The notes beneath the pieces are model-generated. The model was not told the DNA's origin. It was given only the letters and a program-made list of their open reading frames with translations, and ran no database searches. DNA of 8,337 nt from the NCBI GenBank assembly GCA_003224135.1, contig QHYO01000041.1, positions 1 through 8,337 of the forward strand, read 5' to 3'. Within the stretch, counting starts at the first letter, position 1. Every line of letters starts with the position of its first letter. The translations under genes were made by a program, and so were the position numbers. Shown here piece after piece: positions 1 to 5,966 of this stretch. Source of the DNA: Acidobacteriota bacterium. Its GTDB lineage: Bacteria > Acidobacteriota > Terriglobia > Acidiferrales > UBA7541.

Positions 1-1040
1 ACGCAGACGCCGGAGTCAATATCGCTGTCGCGGACGACGCGAAGAATCGCATCCGCCATCTTGCCACGCGCACGTTTACGAACGGAGTGCTCGGTGGCAT
101 CGGAAACTTTGGCGCATTGTTTGAACTCGACAAGGAAAAATTCAAAGAACCAATTTTGGTTTCGAGCGCCGATGGCGTGGGAACGAAGCTGAAAGTGGCC
201 ATCGCCATGAACGTGCACTCCACCGTCGGCGGCGACCTTGTCAATCATTGCGTAAACGACATCCTGGTGCAGGGTGCCGAGCCGCTGTTTTTTTTGGATT
301 ATCTCGCGCTGGGGAAAATGGATCTGCATGTCGTGGAGCAACTCGTTGACGGAATGAGCCGCGCGTGCCGCAAAGCGGGTTGCGCGCTGATTGGCGGAGA
401 AACGGCGGAGATGCCGGGATTTTACGGTCCAGGCGAATACGATTTGGCGGGATTTATTGTTGGCGCGGTCGAAAAGAAAAAGCTGCTCACCGGAAAAAAT
501 GTGAAGCCCGGCGACACGTTGCTTGCGTTGCCAGCGGCAGGGTTGCATACCAACGGCTACTCGCTGGCCCGCAAATTGGTTTTCGAAGTTGCGAAACTTA
601 AGCCTGACACTTACGTCGCCGAGGTAGGCAACAAAATCGGAGCGGAGCTTCTGAAGCCCCACCTGTGTTACGCGCCCGCGCTGCGCACGATACTCGCAAA
701 TGGATGGGTCTCCGCGCTTGCGCACATTACCGGCGGCGGAATTCCCGGCAATTTGCCGCGCGTGCTTCCCGCAGGCGTCAAAGCCCAGATTGATCTGGCG
801 TCGTGGCCGGTGCTGCCGATTTTCAAGTACCTGGCCAAAGTGGGGAAGATGGATTCAGACGCGCTGCTGGAATCCTTCAATCTCGGTGTCGGAATGATTT
901 TAGTTGTTCCCTCGGCATACGTCAAAAAGGTGGAAGCAGACCTAAAGCGCCGGCGAGAGAAATTCTTCCAGATCGGCCGCATTGAACGTGGCGACACGGC
1001 AAAGGCGCGTGTTGTATATTCCGGCGCACTAAATCTCTAG
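1..1040 (+). CDS. purM: Phosphoribosylformylglycinamidine cyclo-ligase (AIR synthetase), 5' partial
   Basis: PurM closes the imidazole ring of FGAM using ATP to give aminoimidazole ribonucleotide, the fifth step of de novo purine synthesis in the cytosol. The frame is open from base 3, so the GTG at 87 is internal and not the start. About 345 residues are visible, close to the whole family length, so only roughly ten N-terminal residues are missing. Family blocks appear in order: an ADAGVNIAVAD start, GVLGGIGNFGALFEL, SADGVGTKL, DLVNHCVNDILVQGAEPLFF, GGETAEMPGFY, YDLAGFIVG, GLHTNGYSL and the late TGGGIPGNLPRVLP loop. These are the nucleotide- and substrate-binding segments of the PurM/SelD/ThiL/HypE superfamily. 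Nothing looks broken. The next gene is convergent, with only 35 bp between the stop codons and no obvious terminator there. Confidence 0.97.
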   Translation, partial: ADAGVNIAVADDAKNRIRHLATRTFTNGVLGGIGNFGALFELDKEKFKEPILVSSADGVGTKLKVAIAMNVHSTVGGDLVNHCVNDILVQGAEPLFFLDYLALGKMDLHVVEQLVDGMSRACRKAGCALIGGETAEMPGFYGPGEYDLAGFIVGAVEKKKLLTGKNVKPGDTLLALPAAGLHTNGYSLARKLVFEVAKLKPDTYVAEVGNKIGAELLKPHLCYAPALRTILANGWVSALAHITGGGIPGNLPRVLPAGVKAQIDLASWPVLPIFKYLAKVGKMDSDALLESFNLGVGMILVVPSAYVKKVEADLKRRREKFFQIGRIERGDTAKARVVYSGALNL

Positions 1041-1075
1041 CGACCTCGGATTTCTCACCTGATCGGTGCGGCGTC

Positions 1076-1498
1076 TTAGCGAACGACGTCCTTCATTACA
1101 TCCACAATGATGTTCGTGCTGCGATTGAAAACCACGATGTGCGCGCCGATGACGCTGCGCTGATACTCTGGCGGAAGCGGCGGCAATTGCCGTGTGATTT
1201 CGACCGGGCAAGGCGCGAGCTTTTTCTGGAGCCCCGGCGGAAGAGTGCCGTTCCGCTCGAGCTGCTTTTCAAGCCCTGGCGGCAGGTTGCCGTTCCGCTT
1301 CGCCAACCCGGGCGGCAGGCCGGAGCCGTGCTTTGAATAATACGTTGTTACGACTTCGCGATCCTGGGAGCGAAATTCATATTTCGCGCGACCGTGGCCG
1401 TCGTCGTCTCGCTCATGCTTGTCGTGGCCTTTGCCTTTACCATTCCCATGACCGTTGCCCTGCGCCCACGACAGGACGGTCGCCAGGCTGCAGGCCAA
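1076..1498 (-). CDS. Small secreted LPPGL-repeat protein (CigR/RcnB-like), function unknown
   Basis: This is a 140-residue protein with a signal-peptide-like N-terminus (ACSLATVLSWAQ) followed by a Gly/His/Lys/Asp-rich low-complexity stretch (residues 14-38). LPPGL occurs three times, at residues 61-65, 72-76 and 86-90, and is followed by LPPLPP at 105-110. A predicted beta-rich end follows (VIGAHIVVFNRSTNIIVDVM). From memory, similar short exported proteins are frequent in Acidobacteriota and some are named CigR-family or RcnB-like; no function is established for them. Export to the periplasm is inferred. The start is doubtful. TTG at 1498 has AGGAG only 2 nt upstream and leaves no basic n-region. 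The reading frame continues upstream (RLFAGV before the listed start), which would complete a signal peptide, but it offers no ATG/GTG before an in-frame stop. The gene is convergent with purM and divergent from the SPFH gene. Confidence 0.72.
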   Translation of the reverse strand: MACSLATVLSWAQGNGHGNGKGKGHDKHERDDDGHGRAKYEFRSQDREVVTTYYSKHGSGLPPGLAKRNGNLPPGLEKQLERNGTLPPGLQKKLAPCPVEITRQLPPLPPEYQRSVIGAHIVVFNRSTNIIVDVMKDVVR

Positions 1499-1581
1499 TA
1501 CTCCTGCGAATAATCTCTCCTGAAGAATCTAAGGCACAACTTCCTTTCAAACTATTTTACTATCGGCCGCCTCGACCGGTC

Positions 1582-1607
1582 CTGAACATCGAAAGCCGCA
1601 TGTTCAG
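1582..1607. repeat. Inverted repeat CTGAACAT / ATGTTCAG in the divergent intergenic region
   Basis: Two perfect 8-bp arms (1582-1589 and 1600-1607) flank a 10-bp spacer, about halfway between the divergent LPPGL-repeat gene and the SPFH gene. The geometry fits either a binding site for a dimeric regulator or an RNA hairpin. No T-tract follows, so it is not an intrinsic terminator. Two short 8-bp palindromes adjoin it: GACCGGTC at 1574-1581 and GGTTAACC at 1610-1617. A role is inferred only from position and symmetry. Confidence 0.4.
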
Positions 1608-1632
1608 AGGGTTAACCACGCAACTCACAGAA

Positions 1633-1657
1633 AGTAAGCGACTTCAAGTCGCGTACT
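1633..1657. promoter_or_regulatory. 25-bp near-perfect palindrome upstream of the SPFH gene (candidate operator)
   Basis: The core GCGACTT-C-AAGTCGC (1638-1652) is a perfect 7-bp dyad with a 1-nt centre. Past one mismatched pair on each side, the flanks AGTA (1633-1636) and TACT (1654-1657) also pair, giving 11 of 12 matching pairs. It lies about 115 bp before the SPFH ATG and 11 bp before a TTGACA hexamer (1668-1673). With a one-base loop it is a better DNA operator than an RNA hairpin. It could instead be one copy of a dispersed repetitive palindrome, which a single window cannot exclude. Confidence 0.45.
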
Positions 1658-1759
1658 GGTGCTGTACTTGACACGCGCATAACAAGCTTGCAGTCTTTGG
1701 CGCGTCTGAAACATGTAAATCCCTTAGACAAGGCAAGACAAAACGGCGCCCGGCGCCTC

Positions 1760-1764
1760 GGAGG
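1760..1764 (+). promoter_or_regulatory. Shine-Dalgarno GGAGG that fixes the SPFH start
   Basis: GGAGG lies 7 nt before the ATG at 1772. This decides for that ATG over the in-frame TTG at 1688, which has no comparable site and would put 28 unrelated residues before the membrane anchor. Just upstream, two GGCGCC units (1745-1750 and 1752-1757) could pair with each other or with other copies. Confidence 0.75.
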
Positions 1765-1771
1765 TGTGTGT

Positions 1772-3847
1772 ATGTTTGTGCTCGAATTCCTTCTCAGGAC
1801 CTTCTATGAGTATCCGATGCTGACGGTCGGAACGCTGCTCGCAGCGGGATATATCGCTGCGTCCCTTCACAAGATCGGGCCGACCGAAGTCGGCCTGGTC
1901 ACCAAACGGTTCTCCTTCAAAAAGCTGGCGAAGGACAATCCGGTTGCCTTCAGCGGGGAAGCTGGCTATCAAGCCGACCTGCTGATGCCCGGGCTTCGTT
2001 GGAAAGCGTTCATGGTATATTCCGTCGAAAAGTACCCATGGGTGCAGGTTCCGGCGGGCGAAATCGGCGTAGTTATCGCCCAGGTAGGCAACCCGCTCCC
2101 CATCGGCGCAAAGTCCGCAGTCTACAAAAAGGAGTTCGCCAATTTTTCGGACCTGCGCGGCTTCGTGCAGCTCGGCGGGCAGAAAGGCGTGCAACGGCCG
2201 GTGCTGCCTCCGGGATCGCTGGTGCCAGTGCACCCCCTTGGATTCTTGATCCTCACGCGCAGCCGTGTGTATGGAGTTCCTGTGTCACCGGAGCTTCGCT
2301 ACAAGATGGGCCGCGGCGGGGAATTGATGCCCGCGTCATTCGGCTTAAAGCCCGATCAACTGGAGTTGGTGCGCATCGAGCCGCAGCCGCGCGGTAAAGA
2401 CGGTTCCACGATCGACATGGTTGGCATCGTTACCACGTACGAGGGTGATCCGCTGCCGTCCGGCGACATTGCCAGTCGATTGGGTGGCTACGTCGACGTT
2501 GAAAAACTGGAAGCTCCTGGCGGCACTTCCACAGACGCGCAGATTATCGAAGCGCTGCTCGGCAGCAAAAACAACCTGCACAATAACTATCAGGACTTCC
2601 AGGGATTTTTGGATCATGGCGGTCACATCGGTCTCCAGCACGACCCGTTGCTCTATGGCGCTTACGCACTGAATCCGTTTCTCGTAAGTGTGGAGATGGT
2701 GCCCATGCTGATGGTCAAGCAGGGGCAGGTCGCGGTAATGAAGGCGTATGTAGGCCTCGCCACGCAGGACACGTCCGGAGCGGAGTTTAAATACGGTTCA
2801 CTCGTACGCCCCGGACATCGCGGCGTTTGGCAGGAACCTTTGCGGACTGGGAAATATCCGCTGAATCCACGGTGCTACGAATCGGAAATCGTTCCGACGG
2901 CGATTCTCAACCTCAATTGGGCCGATGCAATCAGCGAAGCCCATAACCTGGACGCGCAGTTGCAACAAATCGTCGCGAAGTCAAAGGAGGGCTTTGTCTT
3001 CAAGATTGACTTGCAGGTGCAGATCCACGTTTCGGACACCAAAGCGCCTCGTGTGATCTCGATGGTTGGCACGATGCGCAACCTGGTGAACGAAGTGTTG
3101 CAGGCGGCGGTGGGCAACCATTTCCGCAACTCGTTGCAGAGCATGCCGGCAATCAGCTTTATCGAAACGCGCCAGCAGGTGCAGTTGGAAGCGTTCGAGC
3201 ACATCCGGCAGCAGCTCGAGCAATATCAGGTGGAGACAAAAGGCGTGTATATCCAGGACGTGATCCTGCCGGAAGACATGGTTACCGTTCTGACGCACCG
3301 TGAAATTGCTAATCAGGAGATCGAAACCTTCAAGAAACAGAGAGCGGCGCAGGACCAGCGCATTGAGATGGAACAGGCCAAGGGCACGGCGGACATGCAG
3401 GCTGACCTCGCTCGCTCCAAGGTCGGCGTGAACATCAAGAAAAACAATGCTGACGCTCGCGTTGCTGAAGCGACTGGTGAAGCCGAATACATCCGGCAGA
3501 CTGGTACGGCAAGAGGCGCGGAAGTTGAAGCGGTTGGCTTGGCGCGTGCTCGGGGCTATCGCGCTCAGGTGGAGGCGCTCGGCTCAAACGCCACAGCGAT
3601 CGTCAACGTTGTCGCTGCCCTCGCCGAAGGCAAAGCCAAGTTCGTCCCGGACGTGCTCGTCACCGGCGGCGGAAATGGAGGTGGGGCACTCGATGGGCTG
3701 GCCGCAACAGCGATGCGCTTCTTCGGACCAGGAAATGGTGGTTCGGGAACGGGCACGTCCACCAAGCTACCACTGGCGCCGCTCGGACCTGAAGGAGAAG
3801 CGGCGCTCAAGAAGTTAATTCCAAAGGAACCGTCCGCCAAGTCTTAA
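1772..3847 (+). CDS. Membrane-anchored SPFH/Band 7 (flotillin-like) protein
   Basis: SPFH proteins oligomerise at membranes and organise microdomains or chaperone membrane enzymes; the client here is unknown. The 691-residue product has one N-terminal membrane segment (about residues 14-31). A region at about 36-110 includes LMPGLRWKAF and VQVPAGEIGVVIAQVG, typical of SPFH N-terminal strands. The main SPFH part spans about 300-510 (SVEMVPMLMVKQGQVAVM; later a run with FKIDLQVQIHV; YIQDVILPEDM). An Ala/Glu/Arg/Gln-rich coiled coil covers about 505-605. A flotillin-like end (IVNVVAALAEGKAKFVPDVL) and a Gly/Ser-rich tail (632-665) follow. At nearly 700 residues it is longer than common bacterial flotillins, the extra length being the segment at about 110-300. 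It stands alone, with possible operators upstream and a strong terminator downstream. No NfeD-type partner gene is adjacent. Confidence 0.9.
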   Translation: MFVLEFLLRTFYEYPMLTVGTLLAAGYIAASLHKIGPTEVGLVTKRFSFKKLAKDNPVAFSGEAGYQADLLMPGLRWKAFMVYSVEKYPWVQVPAGEIGVVIAQVGNPLPIGAKSAVYKKEFANFSDLRGFVQLGGQKGVQRPVLPPGSLVPVHPLGFLILTRSRVYGVPVSPELRYKMGRGGELMPASFGLKPDQLELVRIEPQPRGKDGSTIDMVGIVTTYEGDPLPSGDIASRLGGYVDVEKLEAPGGTSTDAQIIEALLGSKNNLHNNYQDFQGFLDHGGHIGLQHDPLLYGAYALNPFLVSVEMVPMLMVKQGQVAVMKAYVGLATQDTSGAEFKYGSLVRPGHRGVWQEPLRTGKYPLNPRCYESEIVPTAILNLNWADAISEAHNLDAQLQQIVAKSKEGFVFKIDLQVQIHVSDTKAPRVISMVGTMRNLVNEVLQAAVGNHFRNSLQSMPAISFIETRQQVQLEAFEHIRQQLEQYQVETKGVYIQDVILPEDMVTVLTHREIANQEIETFKKQRAAQDQRIEMEQAKGTADMQADLARSKVGVNIKKNNADARVAEATGEAEYIRQTGTARGAEVEAVGLARARGYRAQVEALGSNATAIVNVVAALAEGKAKFVPDVLVTGGGNGGGALDGLAATAMRFFGPGNGGSGTGTSTKLPLAPLGPEGEAALKKLIPKEPSAKS

Positions 3848-3884
3848 AAAGCGGCGCGACCTAGCGAAAGTGGCAGGAGTTTTC

Positions 3885-3917
3885 AAAGCGGCTCCGGATT
3901 CGTCGGAGCCGCTTTTT
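3885..3917 (+). terminator. Rho-independent terminator after the SPFH gene
   Basis: A perfect 12-bp stem (AAAGCGGCTCCG at 3885-3896 with CGGAGCCGCTTT at 3904-3915) encloses a 7-nt loop and runs into five Ts (3913-3917). It begins 38 nt after the SPFH stop codon. Read from the other strand it has only a short T-run, so it probably acts mainly on the plus strand. Confidence 0.92.
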
Positions 3918-4018
3918 GACTCAGCGCTATTTCCGTTCCTGTTGCTCCGGTTCAGCAGCCTGGCGGGAATTAAATCGAGAAGGATCCTTGCCTTGGTCTT
4001 TTTCTAGCTACTGCGAAG

Positions 4019-4225
4019 TTAGGAAAGGTGCTCCATATGGCGCTTAACTCCTCGAGGCGCCTGTGCACGGCGAAACTGTGGCTTCGTATAGTGCATCTTC
4101 ATGATGCTTCGGCAAGTGCAGCGAGGATGCGAGCCATCTTCCGGGTCCGCGTCTCTCACAACCTGAATTTCTGCACCGCGGGCGACATTGATGCAGCGCC
4201 AGACTTGGCCCCGTTTTAGTCGCAT
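4019..4225 (-). CDS. Small putative zinc-ribbon protein, one metal-ligand cysteine apparently lost
   Basis: This is a 68-residue ORF starting at ATG 4225, with GGAA a few bases upstream. The frame extends to a GTG at 4258, but that site has no ribosome-binding sequence. The order GQVWRC ... GAEIQVV ... HPRCTC ... MKMHYTKP resembles, from memory, short Acidobacteriota proteins with a WRCxNxxCG - PRCxCG - MKKPYxKP layout. In those, two cysteine pairs would bind zinc. Here Cys11, Cys36 and Cys38 are kept, but the position expected to be the second cysteine is Arg16 (codon CGC, one transition from TGC). The Gly expected after Cys38 is Arg39. It may therefore be decaying, or may no longer bind metal. 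The gene lies alone between the SPFH terminator and a long non-coding stretch. The family assignment is from memory and not proven; a chance ORF is possible. Confidence 0.42.
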   Translation of the reverse strand: MRLKRGQVWRCINVARGAEIQVVRDADPEDGSHPRCTCRSIMKMHYTKPQFRRAQAPRGVKRHMEHLS

Positions 4226-4793
4226 AATGTTCCATTTTCCCGGCACTTCGAATAACACCGAGAGGAAGTGTCCCGCTCAGACGGGCAAAACGAGAAAGCA
4301 AGCCGCGTTTGCTTTCAATGACGAGCAACAGGCTTTACGATAAATAGAAGTATCCGTCCGTGAAATATATTGGAACAAATCGGGGAGCTGGGGCGCGCCC
4401 GCCAGGGCAGAGTGAAAAAAACCGGGCTTAGGCATGCCCATAGTGATGTCGAGCTGATTCTCAAGAGCAACTAACCGGAGCCCTCTCTGCAAGTTAGGAC
4501 CGATGACGAAGGACTGCCAGGATGATTGTGTGCAATGCGATCGGAGAGGTCGAATACCGCGAACAGGGCATGGAGGCCCTGAAAAGATGAGCGCTGCCCT
4601 AGCTGTTTCATCGTTTTTCCACGGCGGCCGCCAAAATCGATGACCAACTTTTGTGGAAATTCCGGTTGTGGTTGGAATCCCAATCGAAACGTAAGACTCA
4701 ATCAGATTCCTCTCGTGGCGCGCCTATCCTCCCTTGTGCGCGAACGCCTCTAGCTCCGCGTCGCTCCACACCCAGGCTCCCAACTCTCATTTC
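4226..4793. other. Long intergenic stretch with no convincing gene
   Basis: About 570 bp lie between the small minus-strand ORF and the repeat lipoprotein. The open frames here are all under about 80 codons and give translations with no recognisable family. What can be seen are hairpins and palindromes: GAAAGCAA/TTGCTTTC (4294-4301 with 4309-4316); GGGCGCGCCC (4391-4400); CAGGGC/GCCCTG with a 6-nt loop (4564-4581); and GGCGGCCGCC (4623-4632). No confident promoter for the lipoprotein could be picked. The stretch could hold an unknown small RNA or simply be decayed sequence. Confidence 0.5.
4294..4316. repeat. 8-bp inverted repeat GAAAGCAA / TTGCTTTC
   Basis: Perfect arms at 4294-4301 and 4309-4316 surround a 7-nt loop. 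On the minus strand the stem is followed by a T-rich run interrupted by C and G (after TTTC comes TCGTTTTG), so a weak minus-strand terminator is possible, but no gene is recognised upstream of it on that strand. Function unknown. Confidence 0.3.
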
Positions 4794-4800
4794 AGGAGGA
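4794..4800 (+). promoter_or_regulatory. Strong Shine-Dalgarno AGGAGGA of the repeat lipoprotein
   Basis: AGGAGGA sits 8 nt before the ATG at 4809. It is the strongest ribosome-binding site in the window and good evidence that the very short, repetitive ORF behind it is translated. Confidence 0.85.
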
Positions 4801-4808
4801 AGTAAATC

Positions 4809-5072
4809 ATGAACGCTCGTAGATCCATTCTTGTCGTTTCTGCAGTGGCTCTGGTATCTGCATGTTCGCTGTTCAGCATGAATCATCAGCAAAAGACCAT
4901 GACGATGGTTGCCGACGGTACAGACCCCATGCCATATCCAAAGCCCAGGGGCGGGTTCACAGAAGGACGGTCTGTCCTCGTCGCCGACGGTACGGACCCC
5001 ATGCCATATCCAAAGCCCAGGGGCGGGTTCACAGAAGGGCAGTCTGTTCTTGTCTCGGGCGGCACCGCCTAA
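4809..5072 (+). CDS. Small tandem-repeat lipoprotein, unknown function
   Basis: This is an 87-residue protein. Residues 1-18 form a signal peptide: basic Arg4-Arg5, a hydrophobic run, then the lipobox VSAC with Cys19 as the lipidated residue. Ser at position +2 favours outer-membrane rather than inner-membrane retention in Gram-negative bacteria. After a short linker, nearly all of the mature chain is two copies of a 24-residue unit (34-57 and 58-81) of the form VADGTDPMPYPKPRGGFTEG plus R/Q-SVL. It ends in VSGGTA, which looks like the start of a third, eroded copy. The unit is rich in Pro and Gly and has no predicted regular fold. I do not recognise the family. Surface display, or binding of a partner through repeated short motifs, is inference. 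A 33-nt hairpin lies downstream, before the 7TM gene. Confidence 0.78.
   Translation: MNARRSILVVSAVALVSACSLFSMNHQQKTMTMVADGTDPMPYPKPRGGFTEGRSVLVADGTDPMPYPKPRGGFTEGQSVLVSGGTA
4908..5051 (+). repeat. Two direct copies of a 72-bp unit inside the lipoprotein gene
   Basis: Unit 1 is 4908-4979 and unit 2 is 4980-5051, directly abutting and in frame. They differ at 6 of 72 positions. Five differences are third-base silent changes and one changes Arg to Gln (CGG/CAG). The mostly silent pattern suggests a duplication whose protein sequence has been kept by selection. Confidence 0.95.
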
Positions 5073-5121
5073 ACAAAATCCGCAGCCGGCTGAGTTCTTG
5101 CAATCTATAGGTTCTATTTTC

Positions 5122-5154
5122 GGGGGAGTTTCCTTATCTTAGGGAAACTTCCCT
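5122..5154. other. Long hairpin between the lipoprotein and 7TM genes
   Basis: Bases 5122-5136 pair with 5140-5154, giving a 15-bp stem with three G-U pairs on the plus-strand transcript and a 3-nt loop (core AGTTTCC with GGAAACT). No T-tract follows on either strand, so it is not a standard intrinsic terminator. It may protect the 3' end of the lipoprotein mRNA, attenuate read-through into the 7TM gene, or be a processing site. Confidence 0.55.
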
Positions 5155-5204
5155 TGAACCTGCTAGGATGATGCAACCGGGGCCAACGTCCTTGGGTGTA
5201 ACCC

Positions 5205-5966
5205 ATGCTTGCTGAGACTATTTGGGTGTTGGGAATCTTTCTAGAAGGACTGCTGCTCTTCCGAAGCTGGCGAGCGAGGCACTTCCTTAAATTTCCATTC
5301 TTCTTCTCTTACGTCGGATTTGTATTGGTCCAATCGGTCATCCGCTATTGTGTCAACAAGTTCTATCCCTCCCAGTACGCAAACGCTTATTGGTGCACGG
5401 AGTTTGTGGGTGTCGTCGCCGGTTGCGCGGTGGTGCTGGACTTTTATCGGATCGCTCTTGCGGAATTTCTCGGCGTTGCCAAGCTGGCCCGAAGCACGCT
5501 CTTGTTAGCGTTTGTCGCAACATTCCTCAGGGTTCTTTTGACTTCGGGGCAAGGCACACTTGGCTGGTCTCCCATACAAACCATCTTGTTGGCGAGGGAT
5601 GTGAGGTTCGTCGCGATCGTTGCTATCTTCTCGCTACTGGTTCTCGTTCTTTACTATGCTATTCCGCTGGGACGAAACCTTCGCGGCATGATCCTCGGTT
5701 ATGGTTTGTTTTTGGGTATAAGTGTGATCAATCTGAGCTTTTTCGGAAGGTTTGGAGAAGAAGTCCAGAGCGTTGCGTCCTTCATCCAAACGTCTGCTTA
5801 TCTTCTTGCCCTTTCCCTGTGGACGATTTCTCTGTGGTCCTATTCTCCGCGAGGCGCGGCCGCAGGAAAGCCGTTGAATCAGAGCTACGTTCAGATTTTT
5901 GCCGAGACTCAAGAGCGGCTTGCGAGAACACGCTCGGAAGTCCGGGATTCGCTGCAGATTCGATGA
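5205..5966 (+). CDS. Seven-transmembrane protein, unknown function
   Basis: This is a 253-residue integral membrane protein with about seven hydrophobic segments: 5-20, 31-50, 63-81, 97-115, 133-153, 162-180 and 188-211. By the positive-inside rule (RSWRAR after TM1, PLGRNLRG after TM5) the N-terminus is outside and the 42-residue polar C-tail, with a probable helix at about 230-253, is in the cytoplasm. The ATG at 5205 is the first possible start, since an in-frame TAA lies six bases before it, and TM1 begins at once. There is no good Shine-Dalgarno; instead a small hairpin (GGGT-gta-ACCC, 5194-5204) abuts the start. I recall similar unnamed membrane proteins in Acidobacteriota but no function. 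Its stop codon overlaps the next start (ATGA), so the two products are probably made together. Confidence 0.8.
   Translation: MLAETIWVLGIFLEGLLLFRSWRARHFLKFPFFFSYVGFVLVQSVIRYCVNKFYPSQYANAYWCTEFVGVVAGCAVVLDFYRIALAEFLGVAKLARSTLLLAFVATFLRVLLTSGQGTLGWSPIQTILLARDVRFVAIVAIFSLLVLVLYYAIPLGRNLRGMILGYGLFLGISVINLSFFGRFGEEVQSVASFIQTSAYLLALSLWTISLWSYSPRGAAAGKPLNQSYVQIFAETQERLARTRSEVRDSLQIR

Noticed and set aside
1041..1075. Terminator between the convergent purM and LPPGL-repeat genes
   Set aside because: Only a 4-bp stem (CACC/GGTG) is present and no T-tract on either strand.
1668..1696. Promoter built on the perfect TTGACA at 1668-1673
   Set aside because: No acceptable -10 hexamer lies 16-18 bp downstream (GCAGTC, CAGTCT, AGTCTT), so a full promoter cannot be claimed.
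1688..1771. 28-residue N-terminal extension of the SPFH protein from TTG 1688
   Set aside because: The ATG at 1772 has GGAGG 7 nt upstream and leads directly into the membrane anchor; the extension has no ribosome-binding site.
4503..4643. Short plus-strand ORF with CxxxCxxC near its N-terminus
   Set aside because: No Shine-Dalgarno, no recognisable family and a composition typical of non-coding frames.
4908..5051. CRISPR-like or non-coding minisatellite repeat
   Set aside because: The two copies abut without spacers, are in frame within a gene with a strong ribosome-binding site, and differ mainly at silent positions.
5348..5962. Long plus-strand frame upstream of the coupled gene, inside the 7TM gene
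   Set aside because: Cys/Arg-rich out-of-frame translation; the real product begins at the ATG at 5963 with a membrane anchor.
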